From DATBSK01 sp964501785 (GTDB lineage Bacteria; Actinomycetota; Acidimicrobiia; IMCC26256; PALSA-555): a DNA stretch of 64,000 nt. Location: positions 124,001 to 188,000 of the forward strand of contig CAZCUD010000002.1 in assembly GCA_964501785.1 (NCBI GenBank). Reading direction: 5' to 3'. The notes beneath the pieces were generated by a model. The model was not told the DNA's origin, made no database searches, and saw only the letters and a list, made by a program, of their open reading frames with translations. This document shows, one piece after another, positions 17,173 to 24,181 of the stretch (position 1 is its first letter; every line of letters starts with the position of its first letter). A program made the position numbers and the translations under genes.

Positions 17173-18495
17173 ATGCGTTCACTCGCAGCGCCGCCGTACA
17201 CGGCGGCGCAGGTGTACCAGCGTCTCCGCGAGGACACTCGCATCGGCTTCGAGGTCGAGGTGTGCGACCACCTCGGGAACCGGCTCGAGACCCTGCCCGC
17301 GAGTCGCACCGGTGACGTCGGCGTGTTCCTCGAGCCGAGCCTGGCGATCACCGCCAATCACGACAGCGGCATCAAGAAGGACTTCCGGCTGCGGATGCGG
17401 CCCTACGAGCGGCTCCGCAACGCGCCCTTCCAATTCCGGCTGAGAGCATGGGCGCTGCTCTACATGCGCGACGGGGGCATCGCCCGATTCTCGCTCGGCA
17501 CCTACGTCGTGGACGACCTCGAGCGCACGTTCCGACCCACCACGAACGGTGCCCTCGAAGAAGTATGGGAGATCGTCGCCGGGGACAGCACCTACCTCCT
17601 CGACCGGGGCGGACCGTCCAACCAGGCCTTCGCCGTGCACATCGGCGAGCTCGCATCCGACGCCATGAACCGCCTCCTTGCCCGCGTAGGCCACCCCCGC
17701 CGAGTCGAGCGTCTCCCCGTGACACTCGATCGGTACGAGTCGTGGACGCTCACGAAGCCGAAGTCCTTCCAGGTCTACGAAGCGAAGGAACGCAAGCTCG
17801 ATTCCAAGATCCGATCGAAGTCGACCCCCCTCGCGGAGCGCGTCGCCGCGCAAGGCCAGCTCCGCGTTGTCCGCAAGTGGCTGCGGACGCACATCAACAA
17901 CAAGGCCGCGGTCACGTGGCTCTCGATCGCCAACGACATCTGCGCCATGGCCGGCTGCTACGACCTCTGGTTCGACTGGGACGACGTCCCCCAGATGACA
18001 CCCGTGCGGGACCTGACCACCATCAAGCCCGACCCGTCGCTGCTCTATCAGGACGGCATCGACGGGCTCCTGGCCTCTGACTTCGCGACCACTGCCGACA
18101 CTGCGCGACGCGCGAATCGAGTGACGCTCGTCCCGCTCGGCGATACCAAGCTGAAGCCGGTCACCGTCGACGCCAACTCCTACGCGCCGAACCATCCGCT
18201 CGCCGAACGCAACTGCCACCAGCTGATCCCAGCCGTCGACGACGAACCGTCCCCGGTCTCGGCGGCGACACTGAAGGCGCGCTGCGTGCGTCGCCTCCAC
18301 GAGGGACTGGCCCGCCACGAACAGACGTCGTTCGACGCGCTGTGGAACCCCGCGCTCGAGGAGTTCGACGTCCTCGCCGGCCGGATGACCAACGACGCGA
18401 TCTACGCGGCCGGCGTCACCCTCATCTCACAGCAGTTCACGATCAACCCGTACGACTTCGGTGTCGCGCACCAAGCCGGTCGCATCTTCCAGTGA
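17173..18495 (+). CDS. Tail tip / baseplate hub-like protein
   Basis: A 440-residue protein starting at ATG 17173, two bases after the preceding stop. The sequence (DTRIGFEVEVCDHLGNRLETL, then IARFSLGTYVVDDLERTFRP, then WLSIANDICAMAGCYDLWFDWDD) has the pattern of phage tail proteins that form the hub or central tip: an N-terminal beta domain, a middle helical segment with basic residues, and a C-terminal gp27/gp44-like part. The length and location between the LamG proteins and the terminal fibre genes agree. The assignment is by order and pattern. The stop overlaps the next GTG by 4 nt. Confidence 0.6.
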   Translation: MRSLAAPPYTAAQVYQRLREDTRIGFEVEVCDHLGNRLETLPASRTGDVGVFLEPSLAITANHDSGIKKDFRLRMRPYERLRNAPFQFRLRAWALLYMRDGGIARFSLGTYVVDDLERTFRPTTNGALEEVWEIVAGDSTYLLDRGGPSNQAFAVHIGELASDAMNRLLARVGHPRRVERLPVTLDRYESWTLTKPKSFQVYEAKERKLDSKIRSKSTPLAERVAAQGQLRVVRKWLRTHINNKAAVTWLSIANDICAMAGCYDLWFDWDDVPQMTPVRDLTTIKPDPSLLYQDGIDGLLASDFATTADTARRANRVTLVPLGDTKLKPVTVDANSYAPNHPLAERNCHQLIPAVDDEPSPVSAATLKARCVRRLHEGLARHEQTSFDALWNPALEEFDVLAGRMTNDAIYAAGVTLISQQFTINPYDFGVAHQAGRIFQ

Positions 18496-19283
18496 TCGCC
18501 GACAACGTCTTCTACGGCCGGGTCGACTCGATCGACCGCGCCAACCACACGCTGAGGGCAACGCTCGACACCGGCGAGCCGCTCGAGGACGTGACCTACG
18601 ACTCGCGACCCCGGAGCTCTCCGTGGCCGTGGTGTCGAGCTCGATTTACCGGCCCGCCATGGCGATGCCTTGCCCCCTGCGGCCGGCGCGAGCCGCTCTT
18701 CGAGGACCACTTCACGCACGTGTCGCAACCCAACGGCGACACCGCATGGGCGTTCTCATCTGTCGGGACAATCGCCGGCACCATGACTGCCCGCACTGGT
18801 GAGGGAGTCGGCGTTGCTCGACTCCGACCCGGCGACAACACCGTCGGTCTCGCCGGGTCATGCACACTCCGCAAGGACACCGACTCGGTGGCGCTGCGCG
18901 ACCCCCTGTGGTTCCTCGCGAAGCTGACGCAAGGCTTCATCTCGTCGTCGAACCAGGTCGGCTTCCTCGGCGGGGCCTACGTCAACTGCGGGACCTTCGG
19001 CAGCTTCCTCCTCGTCTCCGGAGGTTTCGTCAGCATGCCCGACGCCGTCGTCTCTCCCGGCACGTACAGCTACATCGATCTCATCGTCGCGCCCGGCGTC
19101 GCCGCGGCGAGCGTCGACGGCGGCACCATGTACGCCGCCGCATCCACGATCAGTGAGGGCGACACCCTCACCCCCGGCTTCTACACCGAAGGCGACCTCG
19201 CCGGCAATGCCCCCAACGCGCACCTCGACGTCGATCTGGTCGCCTGCCACGAAGTCACCCTCCACCACGACCTCGGGTTCTGA
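18492..19283 (+). CDS. Tail fibre-like protein with an internal frame-shifted island
   Basis: A 263-residue frame starting at GTG 18492 (coupled GTGA). It opens with FYGRVDSIDRANHTLRATLD, a small OB/beta module, and ends with a beta-sandwich (AAASVDGGTMYAAASTI) resembling the next gene. Between about 18602 and 18690 the assigned frame turns into Trp/Cys/Arg-rich, GC3-poor codons. Another frame there reads protein-like, GC3-rich sequence (VAVVSSSIYRPAMAMPCPL). Two compensating indels, real or from sequencing, therefore probably corrupt about 29 codons. After 18690 the frame is normal again (EPLFEDHFTHV). The product may still fold. Confidence 0.65.
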   Translation: MIADNVFYGRVDSIDRANHTLRATLDTGEPLEDVTYDSRPRSSPWPWCRARFTGPPWRCLAPCGRREPLFEDHFTHVSQPNGDTAWAFSSVGTIAGTMTARTGEGVGVARLRPGDNTVGLAGSCTLRKDTDSVALRDPLWFLAKLTQGFISSSNQVGFLGGAYVNCGTFGSFLLVSGGFVSMPDAVVSPGTYSYIDLIVAPGVAAASVDGGTMYAAASTISEGDTLTPGFYTEGDLAGNAPNAHLDVDLVACHEVTLHHDLGF

Positions 19284-20188
19284 TGCGCGCCCTCACGACC
19301 AACATCTACCGCCGCGGCAACCCACTCGACCCGGGCGACAACACCCCATACGTGAAGGCGCTCCACGCGATGGGCGAGAACCCCGATACCGGTGAGCCCA
19401 TCGTGGGAGAGATCCACGCCGCCATCGCGGGCGAACCGCCCCCGCTCCTCTGCTACGCCGAGTTCGACACCGACGACGGCAGCAACTGGTACTGCCGAGG
19501 ACCACTCGATGCCCACGTCGAACCCGTCCTCCGTGACCACTTTCTCGTCGGCCGGCCGGGTGGAGGCGAGCTTCCCGGGTGGGCGTTCGACTTCGACGGT
19601 ACGGGCTCCGGCGCTGGTGCCGCCCAAGCCACTGGCGTCGGCCGGGGCGTCGTCCGCATCACCACCCGCGACGGCGCGTCGGCGGCGGCATGGATCGAGA
19701 AGGACATCGGAGCCGTCGCGCCGCTGAGCCCCGACGCGCATCAAGCATTCATCGATCTCGGGCTTGCGACCGTCATGAACCGAGCCGTGAACTTCGGTTG
19801 GGCGTCGGCCGGCGACTCCCTCACCGACGCGGTCCGCTGCCAGTACAACTCCTCTTCGTCGCCGGTCTGGTCCATGATCGCCGGCAAGGACGGCAGCAAC
19901 TCGACCGCCGACTCCCCGCACGCTCCGACCGCAGGCGTGGCCCAGGGCTTCGACTTGCTGTGGGTGCCGGGGACCTTCGCAGCATTGTGGGTCGACGGTG
20001 ACGGCCCGTACCTCGTCACCTCCAACGTCCCCACGTCGGGCGACAACCTCACCCCCTTCGTGCGAGTGATCTCGGTCTCGACGACTGGCTCGAAGACAGT
20101 CGATCTCGACGCGTTCTTCACCGACGCGTTGTACGGGACGGTCGCGCACCCCCAGCAGGACCCGCTCCTCCTCGCCCTCGCGGCCTGA
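19283..20188 (+). CDS. Tail fibre / receptor-binding candidate, paralogue of the preceding gene
   Basis: A 301-residue protein starting at ATG 19283 in a TGATG overlap. The middle part, VLRDHFLVG...GWAFDFDGTGSGAGAAQATG, mirrors LFEDHFTHV...AWAFSSVGTIAGTM in the upstream gene, and both end in a DLDAFF/DVDLVA-type strand. The two thus look like tandem, diverged copies of one beta-sandwich module. Terminal position in the tail block, before lysis genes, is where host-range proteins often sit. No catalytic residues are recognisable, so binding is only an inference. Confidence 0.6.
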   Translation: MRALTTNIYRRGNPLDPGDNTPYVKALHAMGENPDTGEPIVGEIHAAIAGEPPPLLCYAEFDTDDGSNWYCRGPLDAHVEPVLRDHFLVGRPGGGELPGWAFDFDGTGSGAGAAQATGVGRGVVRITTRDGASAAAWIEKDIGAVAPLSPDAHQAFIDLGLATVMNRAVNFGWASAGDSLTDAVRCQYNSSSSPVWSMIAGKDGSNSTADSPHAPTAGVAQGFDLLWVPGTFAALWVDGDGPYLVTSNVPTSGDNLTPFVRVISVSTTGSKTVDLDAFFTDALYGTVAHPQQDPLLLALAA

Positions 20189-20196
20189 CCACACAC

Positions 20197-20217
20197 GGTG
20201 ATGCCGTCGGCATCACC
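20197..20217. repeat. Prophage hairpin repeat, copy 5
   Basis: GGTGATGCC, loop GTC, GGCATCACC: a perfect 9-bp stem in the 62-nt gap between tail and lysis genes. It ends 33 nt before the start of the gene at 20251. The flanking arm bases differ from copies 1-3 (GTG/CAC instead of GCG/CGC) but stay complementary, which argues that pairing itself is conserved. Confidence 0.78.
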
Positions 20218-20250
20218 CGCCATCCCCACCTCACCCGAAAGGGGCTCGTC

Positions 20251-20631
20251 ATGCTCGACAAGCTCAAGGACTTCGCGCGCCGCGTCTGGCGTTCGAAGCC
20301 GCTCAAGCCGATCCGCGTGTTCACGGAACGGTGCGTCGACTTCGTCAACGCGATCCGGGAGGGCCGCTGGCGCTCGGAGCCTGCCGTGCTCATCGGGCTT
20401 GCGGCGACGCTCGTCACCGAGCTCGGTCCGATCGTCGAGGACGCGTCGGTGCCGTGGTACGAGCGCATCGTCCGCGTCGCGCCTCTCGCTCTCGGGATTA
20501 TCACTTCGACGCTCGTCACCCCGGTGGGCCCGAACGTCGACCCGGAAGTGCTCGCTGCGTCGCCTCCGTCGCCGGAGGCGATCGAGGCCGCGAAGCGGAT
20601 CAGCGACGCGAACCCGCCGTCGCTCGGCTGA
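20251..20631 (+). CDS. Small membrane protein, holin candidate
   Basis: A 126-residue protein with GAAAGGGG six bases before the ATG at 20251. A basic N-terminus (KLKDFARRVWRSKPLKPIR) precedes two hydrophobic stretches (about residues 46-60, VLIGLAATLVTELG; and 72-88, VAPLALGIITSTLV). A hydrophilic, Pro/Ala-rich C-terminus follows. It sits one base of overlap before the endolysin gene, the normal place for a holin. Hydrophobicity is modest, so a membrane-associated tail-end protein is an alternative. Confidence 0.55.
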   Translation: MLDKLKDFARRVWRSKPLKPIRVFTERCVDFVNAIREGRWRSEPAVLIGLAATLVTELGPIVEDASVPWYERIVRVAPLALGIITSTLVTPVGPNVDPEVLAASPPSPEAIEAAKRISDANPPSLG

Positions 20632-21479
20632 TGGGCTACCTCGGCGGCGTCCCGGTCCACCCGGGACGAGACGTTCAACGCCCCCAAGGCGTGCGCGCGT
20701 GCACCGTGCATCGAACAATCGGCCGCTGGCCCGGCGACTTATCGGTCGGCACGGGCCGGGTCCACTCGTCGCCGGGCACGTTCCCGCTCTTGATCGGCCA
20801 GGCCGAGAACGAGTGGGCAGCGATCTATTGGACCGAGACCCGATGCTCGCACGCCGCGGGCGGTAACTACGCCGGGCCCGGGATCGAGCTCTCGGGCGGT
20901 AACGGCGAGTGGCTGACCGACTGGCAGCTACGCGCGCTCGCGTGGTGCGCCGCCGTGATCCATGCCGAGTTCGGCGTGCCGCTCAACTACTACGACGGCG
21001 AGTTCGGCCGCATCTGGCTCGACCAGCACCCCTACCGCGGGTTCATCTCGCATCGGGCGATCACGTATCCGCCGAACACATCGTTCAACCACTACGACTT
21101 CATCTTCCGCCACGAGTGGGACGCGGCGATGCTGCACCTCCTCGCGGCTCGAGGTGGAGAGCCAGCAGCTCCTCCGCCGGCGCCTGCTCCTGCGGCTAGC
21201 AAGCGCGCGGTCATCAAGCAGCTGTCGCTGCAGAACCTTCGCCACGTGCGTTACACGATGTCCGAGGCGGCCTGCGTCACCTACCGCGAGGAAGTCCAGT
21301 GGTGGCAACGCGGCCTCAACCTCGGCCTCGGGACCGGCCTCGTCGAGGACGGCAAGTTCTGCTGGCTCACCGCGGCGAAGACGATCGACTTCCAGCGCTT
21401 TTTCGGCGTGCTCCCGGGCGACGGCGTCGTGGGCAACGAGGAGCGCAACGTGCTGGCCGACATCTTGCGTCGGAAGTAA
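20631..21479 (+). CDS. Endolysin, amidase-like with C-terminal cell-wall-binding domain
   Basis: A 282-residue protein starting at ATG 20631 (TGATG overlap). The N-terminal domain resembles peptidoglycan-recognition/amidase_2 enzymes: a candidate metal His in CTVHRTIGRW, a GNYAGPGIEL segment matching the SIGIEL strand of the family, and NHYDFIFRHEW near the end of the domain. A Pro/Ala linker (about residues 180-193) leads to a peptidoglycan-binding-like region (EEVQWWQRGLNLGLGTG ... FFGVLPGDGVVGNEE). It should cleave the host wall at lysis, exported through the holin. The catalytic class is less certain than the lysis role. Confidence 0.75.
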   Translation: MGYLGGVPVHPGRDVQRPQGVRACTVHRTIGRWPGDLSVGTGRVHSSPGTFPLLIGQAENEWAAIYWTETRCSHAAGGNYAGPGIELSGGNGEWLTDWQLRALAWCAAVIHAEFGVPLNYYDGEFGRIWLDQHPYRGFISHRAITYPPNTSFNHYDFIFRHEWDAAMLHLLAARGGEPAAPPPAPAPAASKRAVIKQLSLQNLRHVRYTMSEAACVTYREEVQWWQRGLNLGLGTGLVEDGKFCWLTAAKTIDFQRFFGVLPGDGVVGNEERNVLADILRRK

Positions 21480-21491
21480 GGGGGGGACGGA

Positions 21492-21749
21492 GTGTCGCTG
21501 TCCGACGTCGGGACCGTCGCCTCAGTGATCGGCGCGATCGTCCTCGTGCTCGGATTCGGTCTGTCGCGTCTCGACCGGCGACTCGATCAGATCCACACGC
21601 GGATCGACGAGCACATGGACGACGAGGAGACGTCGCTTCGCGACGTGAAAGAGAGCATCAACGACGTCAAGGGGGAGCTCTCAGAGACCCGCCAGGACGT
21701 CGCCTTCCTCGCTGGTGGTCTGGGTGTGACACTTCCGGGGCGGCAGTGA
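21492..21749 (+). CDS. Small single-span membrane/coiled-coil protein of the lysis module
   Basis: An 85-residue protein starting GTG at 21492 after a G-rich ribosome site. Residues about 5-24 form one transmembrane helix (VGTVASVIGAIVLVLGFGL). The rest is a heptad-like charged coiled coil (RLDRRLDQIHTRIDEHMDD ... VKESINDVKGELSETRQDV). Proteins of this layout occur beside endolysins as second holins or accessory lysis factors. No signal-peptidase or lipobox motif is visible. The stop overlaps the next GTG by 4 nt. Confidence 0.6.
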   Translation: MSLSDVGTVASVIGAIVLVLGFGLSRLDRRLDQIHTRIDEHMDDEETSLRDVKESINDVKGELSETRQDVAFLAGGLGVTLPGRQ

Positions 21750-22159
21750 CGCGCCGGCCGTGGTGGGCGTGGGCCCTTATCGTGCTCGGTGTTGTCCTGG
21801 TCGCGTTTGGCGCGTGGGCGATGTTGCACGCGCAGCTCGCATCCGACAGAGAGCGTGAGCGTGACGACGCCCGGATTACCCAGAACGAGGAGGAGATCGC
21901 GGGCCTCAACGAGGAGCTCGCTCAGGCCCACGCCGAACGGGCTGCGCTCGAGGCGCAGATCGACGTACTGCTCGCGCAGCTCGCCGGGCTGGGTGCCCGC
22001 CCGAACGTCCCGCCCGGGGAGGACGCGTCCTCACCGACAAGCGCGTCGCCGGCTGCGCCGCCGGTGACCGCCAGGCCACCACCGGCGACAATGGCCCCCA
22101 CCTCCCGGCCCGCCACTGAGCCCGACTGCACACTCGAGGTGCTCGAGCGCTGCATCTGA
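21746..22159 (+). CDS. Membrane-anchored coiled-coil protein with Pro/Ala/Thr-rich tail
   Basis: A 137-residue protein, GTG start at 21746 coupled to the upstream gene. It has a transmembrane helix at about residues 6-27 (WAWALIVLGVVLVAFGAWAML). A coiled coil follows to about residue 80 (ITQNEEEIAGLNEELAQAHA). Then comes a Pro/Ala/Ser/Thr-rich region with a terminal pair of cysteines (DCTLEVLERC). The layout suggests an envelope-spanning accessory lysis protein, comparable in shape to spanins but without homology I can claim. It is the last gene before the late terminator. Confidence 0.58.
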   Translation: MTRRPWWAWALIVLGVVLVAFGAWAMLHAQLASDRERERDDARITQNEEEIAGLNEELAQAHAERAALEAQIDVLLAQLAGLGARPNVPPGEDASSPTSASPAAPPVTARPPPATMAPTSRPATEPDCTLEVLERCI

Positions 22160-22180
22160 GAAGCGTCACACAACGCCGAG

Positions 22181-22228
22181 AAGAAGCCCCCCGCTGGCCG
22201 CCTTCGGGCGGTTGGCGGGGGGCTTCTT
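22181..22228. terminator. Strong bidirectional terminator at the end of the late operon
   Basis: A 14-bp perfect outer stem (AAGAAGCCCCCCGC pairing with GCGGGGGGCTTCTT) carries a further GCC/GGC inner stem and a TTCG tetraloop. It lies between the rightward lysis genes and the leftward DUF2510 gene, so it can end transcription from both sides. The A-rich left arm and T-rich right arm give a short U tract in each direction. Confidence 0.85.
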
Positions 22229-22235
22229 CGCGTGC

Positions 22236-22736
22236 TCAGCTGAGGTCGAGCGAGATCACGGAGTACTCGTCGCCGTCGCGCTCGACGTGACACGTGAACC
22301 CCGAACGGACGGGCACCCCGAAGCCATTCGGGGCGTCGACGGTGCTGGTCCAGACCCACGCGTCTGGCCCGTCCGGGAGCACGATCGTGTCAGCGAAGTC
22401 GACGAACTCGGCGGCGGTCGGTGCCCGCAGCCGCTCCTCAACCGCGTCGACGCAGGCCAGGTATGCCCCGTAGTCCCCGGCGGCGCGGTCGCTCGTCGCG
22501 AGGCTCACGACCGCCACAGCGATACCGACCAGGGCGATCGCTCCAGCCAGCAAGGCGGTGAGCCGGTTGGAGGCGCTTCGCCCGAGCCACTCGCGGAGGC
22601 GGTCGACGGGCGAGTACCGATCAACGCTCGGCTCGCCATCGTCGCTGACTTGGCTCGAGTAGGCGGTACCACTCCACCAACGGAGCTGGTGTCGGCCTGT
22701 CGGATCGGGCTTCCACTCGCCTGCCACGGGCGTCAC
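22236..22736 (-). CDS. DUF2510 single-span membrane protein, possible lysogeny-conversion gene
   Basis: A 166-residue protein read from GTG 22736. Residues 7-24 (GEWKPDPTGRHQLRWWSG) match the short DUF2510 motif found at the N-terminus of many actinobacterial membrane proteins. A transmembrane helix follows at about 60-82 (LTALLAGAIALVGIAVAVVSL). The extracytoplasmic C-terminal domain has two cysteines (YLACVDAV, FTCHVERDG) that could pair. It is oriented with the integrase and opposite to the late genes, so it may be expressed in the lysogen. Function (for example superinfection exclusion) is an inference; the family has no defined activity. Confidence 0.75.
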   Translation of the reverse strand: MTPVAGEWKPDPTGRHQLRWWSGTAYSSQVSDDGEPSVDRYSPVDRLREWLGRSASNRLTALLAGAIALVGIAVAVVSLATSDRAAGDYGAYLACVDAVEERLRAPTAAEFVDFADTIVLPDGPDAWVWTSTVDAPNGFGVPVRSGFTCHVERDGDEYSVISLDLS

Positions 22737-22755
22737 CCCCGCCCCGCACGATAAG

Positions 22756-22772
22756 CGATGCCGCCGGCATCG
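22756..22772. repeat. Prophage hairpin repeat, copy 6
   Basis: CGATGCC, loop GCC, GGCATCG: a 7-bp stem in the 58-nt gap between the DUF2510 start and the integrase stop. It lies upstream of the DUF2510 GTG when read on the minus strand (19 nt from it), so this copy is also start-proximal. Confidence 0.65.
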
Positions 22773-22794
22773 GGAGGCCGGGGCCGGACCCCCC

Positions 22795-23685
22795 TTACGC
22801 TGCTGCCGGGTCGGCTGCCGGGACGGTTGCCGCTGCTCGGGCGGCCATGGCGGAGCGGATGCGGTCGATGCCGGCGTTGCGGAGGTAGGTCTGGGTCGTG
22901 TTGAGCCACGCGTGGCCGAGGAACTCCTGCACGGCCACGATGTCGCCGCTCGCCTCGAGCAGATCCGATGCCGACGTGTGGCGCAGCGCGTGGGCGCTCA
23001 CCCCGTCGCGCGGTCGCTTCTTCATGCCCGCGTCCTTCATCCATTGCGATACGAGCTTGCCGATCGCGCCCGCGGTCAACGGCTGCGTCGGTTGGTTCTT
23101 CGATCGGAACAGCGGGCCCCACGTGGCCGGGACCTCGGCGAGGTACTCGCGGATCAGTTGGTCGCAGAGGTCCGACACGTGCACGACTCTGGACTTGTCG
23201 CCCTTGCCCACGACGTACAGGGTGCGGCGGGCCCGGTCGTAGTCGGCGAGCTCGAGTCGAGCGACCTCGCAGCAGCGCAGTCCTTCTTCGTACATCACGC
23301 CGAGGATCGCCCGCGCCCGGGCGTCGGGGCCCGACGCGATGAGCGCGAGGACCTCTGCTGTCACCAAGGCGCGCGGCTGGTAGCGCGGGACCTTCGGCGC
23401 CCGCACACCCGCGGTTGGGTCGTGGTCGAGGAAGCCGTGCTCGAGGAGCCATCGACACCACGTCCGCACGGACGAGAACCGCGACCGGCGCGTGCCTGGT
23501 GCGAGGTCGGCGAGCGTCCCCAGGTACTCGAGGATCAGCGCTCGATCGAGCGCCCGGCCGGCGGCGACGCCGACGAAGTGGCGCAACGCGACGCGGTTGT
23601 TCCGAGCGGTGCCCGCCACGAAGTGGTGCAGCCGCAGCTGCTCACCGACATACGGTTCGATCAGCTCCTCGAGCGTCATCGTCAC
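22795..23685 (-). CDS. Tyrosine recombinase / integrase
   Basis: A 296-residue XerC/XerD-size integrase. The N-terminal SAM-like core-binding domain (residues 1-95) precedes the catalytic domain, where all active-site residues are visible: R137 (EEGLRCCEV), K161 (GKGDKSR), H232 and R235 (HALRH), H258 (LGHAW) and the nucleophile Y267 (NTTQTYLR). The start is GTG 23685 or ATG 23679. It should catalyse site-specific insertion and excision of the prophage. The gene is leftward with attP expected close to its start or end; no tRNA adjoins it, so the attachment site is not a tRNA within this window. Confidence 0.93.
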   Translation of the reverse strand: MTMTLEELIEPYVGEQLRLHHFVAGTARNNRVALRHFVGVAAGRALDRALILEYLGTLADLAPGTRRSRFSSVRTWCRWLLEHGFLDHDPTAGVRAPKVPRYQPRALVTAEVLALIASGPDARARAILGVMYEEGLRCCEVARLELADYDRARRTLYVVGKGDKSRVVHVSDLCDQLIREYLAEVPATWGPLFRSKNQPTQPLTAGAIGKLVSQWMKDAGMKKRPRDGVSAHALRHTSASDLLEASGDIVAVQEFLGHAWLNTTQTYLRNAGIDRIRSAMAARAAATVPAADPAAA

Positions 23686-23741
23686 GACCCCCCAACCCGG
23701 GCCGCGGCCTCCTGCCGCCGCGGTCCCCCGCCCTGATGGGG

Positions 23742-23963
23742 TTATCTACCCGAGGAAGCGGCTGATGTGACGTCGCCCTGGCCGGGACAGTCGAGCGACT
23801 GGCAGACCACCTCGCCGGTCGTGGTCGTCGTCCGCGGGGGCTTCGGTGCCGGGCGGGTCGTGGTCGTCGGGGGGGTCGGGGACGGCGGAGCACACGCGCC
23901 GACGAGCGCCGCGCAGAAGGTGACGCCGACCAGCCAGGACCGTGACGTCCTCACGCTGCGCAC
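23742..23963 (-). CDS. Small predicted lipoprotein
   Basis: A 73-residue ORF from GTG 23963 (GTG 23951 is possible). A basic N-terminus and hydrophobic stretch lead to the lipobox LVGAC, then a Thr/Pro-rich linker (PPSPTPPTTTTRPAPKPPR) and two further cysteines (VVCQSLDCPG). The signal-peptide/lipobox/linker layout is characteristic of actinobacterial surface lipoproteins, which is why I believe this short frame. It overlaps the upstream ORF by 13 nt. Whether it belongs to the prophage or to the host is unclear. Confidence 0.6.
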   Translation of the reverse strand: MRSVRTSRSWLVGVTFCAALVGACAPPSPTPPTTTTRPAPKPPRTTTTTGEVVCQSLDCPGQGDVTSAASSGR

Positions 23964-24166
23964 CCCGGATCACCCGCCGCGTCGCTGAGGTCCTCGTCGA
24001 GGACGACGCCCGTGACCTGACCGGTGACGAGGTATGCCGTGCCGGGGGGTCGGCCGCGGCCGAGCGGTTCGATGCACCACGAGCTCGCGTGCAGACCGAG
24101 CGCGCCGGCGAGGTCTCGGTTGAGAGCGTGGATGATGCGGGCGGCGGCGGCGAGCTCTTGCATCAC
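23951..24166 (-). CDS. Small protein of unknown function at the prophage edge
   Basis: A 71-residue ORF beginning MMQELAAAARIIHALNRD at 24166. An amphipathic N-terminal helix is followed by a short beta-rich part (TAYLVTGQVTGVVLDEDLSD). Third codon positions are GC-rich in this frame. It lies 15 nt after the flavin reductase stop on the same strand and overlaps the lipoprotein ORF, so all may share one transcript. I recognise no family; it could be a phage early protein or a host remnant at the attachment site. Confidence 0.5.
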   Translation of the reverse strand: MMQELAAAARIIHALNRDLAGALGLHASSWCIEPLGRGRPPGTAYLVTGQVTGVVLDEDLSDAAGDPGCAA

Positions 24167-24181
24167 GCCGCCTTCGCGGTG

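Larger units (their letters stand above)
1..24170. mobile_element. Prophage, late (structural, lysis, integrase) half; left end outside window
   Basis: Virion and lysis genes run without interruption on the plus strand from the window edge to 22159, in the usual siphovirus order (terminase, portal, capsid, connector, tail tube, tape measure, tail tip, lysis). They are followed by a terminator, a minus-strand integrase and small ORFs. Repressor, replication and small-terminase genes are not visible and would lie to the left. The right boundary is uncertain: host genes clearly begin with the flavin reductase at 24182-24682, and the integrase ends the clearly phage part at 23685. No flanking direct repeat could be identified because the left end is missing. 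Confidence 0.9.
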
